From an uncultured Eubacteriales bacterium (GTDB lineage: Bacteria; Bacillota; Clostridia; Oscillospirales; Oscillospiraceae), in NCBI GenBank assembly GCA_900554625.1, contig USHP01000109.1:1-6812 (forward strand): DNA of 6,812 nt, read 5' to 3'. Below the pieces are notes generated by a model. It was given only the letters and a program-made list of their open reading frames with translations. It ran no database searches and was not told the origin of the DNA. This document shows positions 6,012 to 6,812 of this stretch, one piece after another. Within the stretch, counting starts at the first letter, position 1, and each line of letters starts with the position of its first letter. The translations under genes were made by a program, and so were the position numbers.

Positions 6012-6565
6012 CAATACCCCTCCTTTTCCAAATGCCGCCGGAGTTTTTCCCGGGTTCGGTGAAGCATCGAGTTTACCTTAGCCGTGGTGAAGCCGAAGAT
6101 ATCGGCAATCTCTCCCACGGAATCCAGATACCAGTACCGGCACAAAAACACGTTGCGCTCCGTGGCAGGCAGGCGGTCTAAAAAGCGGTTGATGGAAACT
6201 TCCAGTTCTTTTCTCTGATAAGCCTGCTCCGGCGTTTCCCCGTCACCCACGCACTGCTCCAGTTCCTCCAGAGCCAAGGGCACTTCCCCGCCACCCCGCT
6301 TGGCAGCGCTCCGCCGCCGCCACCGATCCAGGGAAAGATTTCGGGTAATCTTTCCCAGAAAGGAGGAGAAAATCCCCGGACGGGTGGGCGGTATGGCGTT
6401 CCATGCGGACAGGTAGGTATCGGATACGCTTTCTTTGCTGTCTTCCCGATTGAGCAGAATCTGATAGGCGATGGAATAGCAGAAGCCGCCATACTTTTGG
6501 TCGGTTTCCACAATCGCCTGCTCCGAGCGGGAAAAATATAAATCCAGAATCGCATTGTCTTCCAA
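6008..6565 (-). CDS. ECF-type RNA polymerase sigma factor (sigma-70 family)
   Basis: A 185-residue protein starting at TTG 6565, chosen because GGGAGG (6578-6573) stands 7 bases upstream and the protein then begins EDNAILDLYFSRSEQAI, a usual beginning for this group. The upstream extension of the frame is out-of-frame sequence of the neighbouring gene. Sigma region 2 spans about residues 8-86: SVSDTYLSAWNAIPPTRPG, then FSSFLGKITRNLSLDRWRRR, which matches the core-binding and -10 recognition helices. Region 4 spans about 125-180: RFLDRLPATERNVFLCRYW, then SVGEIADIFGFTTAKVNSML, an HTH for the -35 element. There is no region 1 or 3, and the size fits ECF factors. It should redirect RNA polymerase to a small regulon, probably including its own operon, whose promoter lies off the window. 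Its stop overlaps the start of the membrane partner, and a beta-helix gene precedes it by 23 bases. Confidence 0.93.
   Translation of the reverse strand: MEDNAILDLYFSRSEQAIVETDQKYGGFCYSIAYQILLNREDSKESVSDTYLSAWNAIPPTRPGIFSSFLGKITRNLSLDRWRRRSAAKRGGGEVPLALEELEQCVGDGETPEQAYQRKELEVSINRFLDRLPATERNVFLCRYWYLDSVGEIADIFGFTTAKVNSMLHRTREKLRRHLEKEGYC
6019..6024 (-). promoter_or_regulatory. Ribosome binding site of the anti-sigma gene
   Basis: On the minus strand AGGAGG (6024-6019), extended by further G, lies inside the last sigma codons. Spacing is 4 bases to TTG 6014 and 7 to TTG 6011, which favours the latter. Both are non-ATG starts. Confidence 0.75.
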
Positions 6566-6572
6566 ACAAACA

Positions 6573-6578
6573 CCTCCC
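6573..6578 (-). promoter_or_regulatory. Ribosome binding site that fixes the TTG start of the sigma gene
   Basis: GGGAGG on the minus strand stands 7 bases before TTG 6565 and lies in the 23-base gap after the beta-helix gene. No ATG or GTG in the sigma frame is placed to use it. Confidence 0.78.
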
Positions 6579-6588
6579 AAAAGCGGTT

Positions 6589-6812
6589 TCAGGGAATCTG
6601 GGCATTCCCGTCCAGGGCTGCGCCGTCCATGGTCACATCTTCGCAGTCCAAAAGCGTAATCCGGTCGCCGCCCAGATCCCGGAAGCTGCATCCATGGATG
6701 TTCACACCGGACACACGCTCCAGCATCAGGCCGCCCAGGCTGCATTCGTAGATTTCGCTATCCGCCACTTCCAGATCTGCGCAGTCAGAAGCCTGGATGC
6801 CCAGGATGCCGC
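6589..6812 (-). CDS. Right-handed parallel beta-helix protein, C-terminal end only
   Basis: The frame is open from the right edge to the TGA at 6591-6589 and gives the last 73 residues of a longer protein. It shows a regular 23-residue repeat: LEVADSEIYECS, VNIHGCSFRDLGG and VTMDGAALDG occupy equal positions in successive turns, with inward-facing Val/Ile/Leu and Cys/Asn ladder positions. This is the pattern of pectate-lyase-type beta-helices (PbH1 repeats). Such proteins are often surface or secreted polysaccharide-active enzymes or scaffolds, but the catalytic turns and any signal peptide would be outside the window, so no substrate is assigned. The stop is 23 bases before the sigma start on the same strand with no terminator between. 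It is probably transcribed with the sigma and anti-sigma genes, though its link to them in function is unknown. Confidence 0.75.
   Translation of the reverse strand, partial: GILGIQASDCADLEVADSEIYECSLGGLMLERVSGVNIHGCSFRDLGGDRITLLDCEDVTMDGAALDGNAQIP

Noticed and set aside
4632..6062. A 476-codon open frame on the plus strand
   Set aside because: It is antisense to the anti-sigma gene, has no ribosome site, and its protein is compositionally odd (many His, Arg, Gly, Ile without domain pattern). The minus-strand product has a clear membrane helix and repeat motifs.
5480..6181. A 233-codon plus-strand frame across the sigma/anti-sigma border
   Set aside because: Pro/Ser/Arg-rich antisense reading of two well-supported genes.

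Overview
The window reads as chromosomal DNA from an anaerobic gut-type Bacillota, most likely an Oscillospiraceae/Clostridia lineage. This rests on the clostridial-type phage holin, strong AAGGAGG ribosome sites, frequent TTG starts, and an ECF sigma/membrane-partner gene pair of a type I associate with that group. The organism is inferred from protein character only; no rRNA or tRNA is present.

Left part (1-3068, plus strand): the late end of a prophage. It holds the 3' end of a tail/receptor-binding-type gene, a rho-independent terminator, a holin, and an N-acetylmuramoyl-L-alanine amidase (endolysin) one base after the holin stop. The endolysin loses its expected ending near base 2550 and runs in frame into a DUF1492/RinA-like phage regulator (2643-3068), a gene normally found upstream of the terminase genes. 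In a second frame the same junction carries the tail of another gene that overlaps the regulator start by 11 bases. Two non-adjacent phage modules therefore appear to have been joined, probably by a large internal deletion.

Middle (about 3017-3980): the regulator in turn joins a 5'-truncated C-terminus of an AarF/UbiB (ABC1 kinase-like) membrane protein. About 520 bases follow without a convincing intact gene, though one short stretch looks like the fossil end of an unrecognised protein. I read this as a degenerate prophage/host boundary. An assembly chimera is the main alternative.

Right part (3984-6812, minus strand): an apparently intact host operon. From upstream to downstream it has the 3' end of a right-handed beta-helix protein, a 185-residue ECF-type sigma factor, and a 675-residue single-pass membrane protein. 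The last gene overlaps the sigma gene by TTGA and is the probable anti-sigma factor, with a large extracytoplasmic domain containing two DxDGNGxEE loops. A 13-bp hairpin closes the operon. Both sigma and anti-sigma appear to start with TTG. The plausible working model is a membrane sensor that holds the sigma factor until an envelope or extracellular signal releases it. The signal and the regulon are not visible here.

I found no CRISPR array, RNA gene, intact insertion sequence or integrase. The most unusual points are the double gene junction at 2540-3045 and the sigma/anti-sigma pair, whose membrane partner has a lipobox-like motif inside its transmembrane segment.
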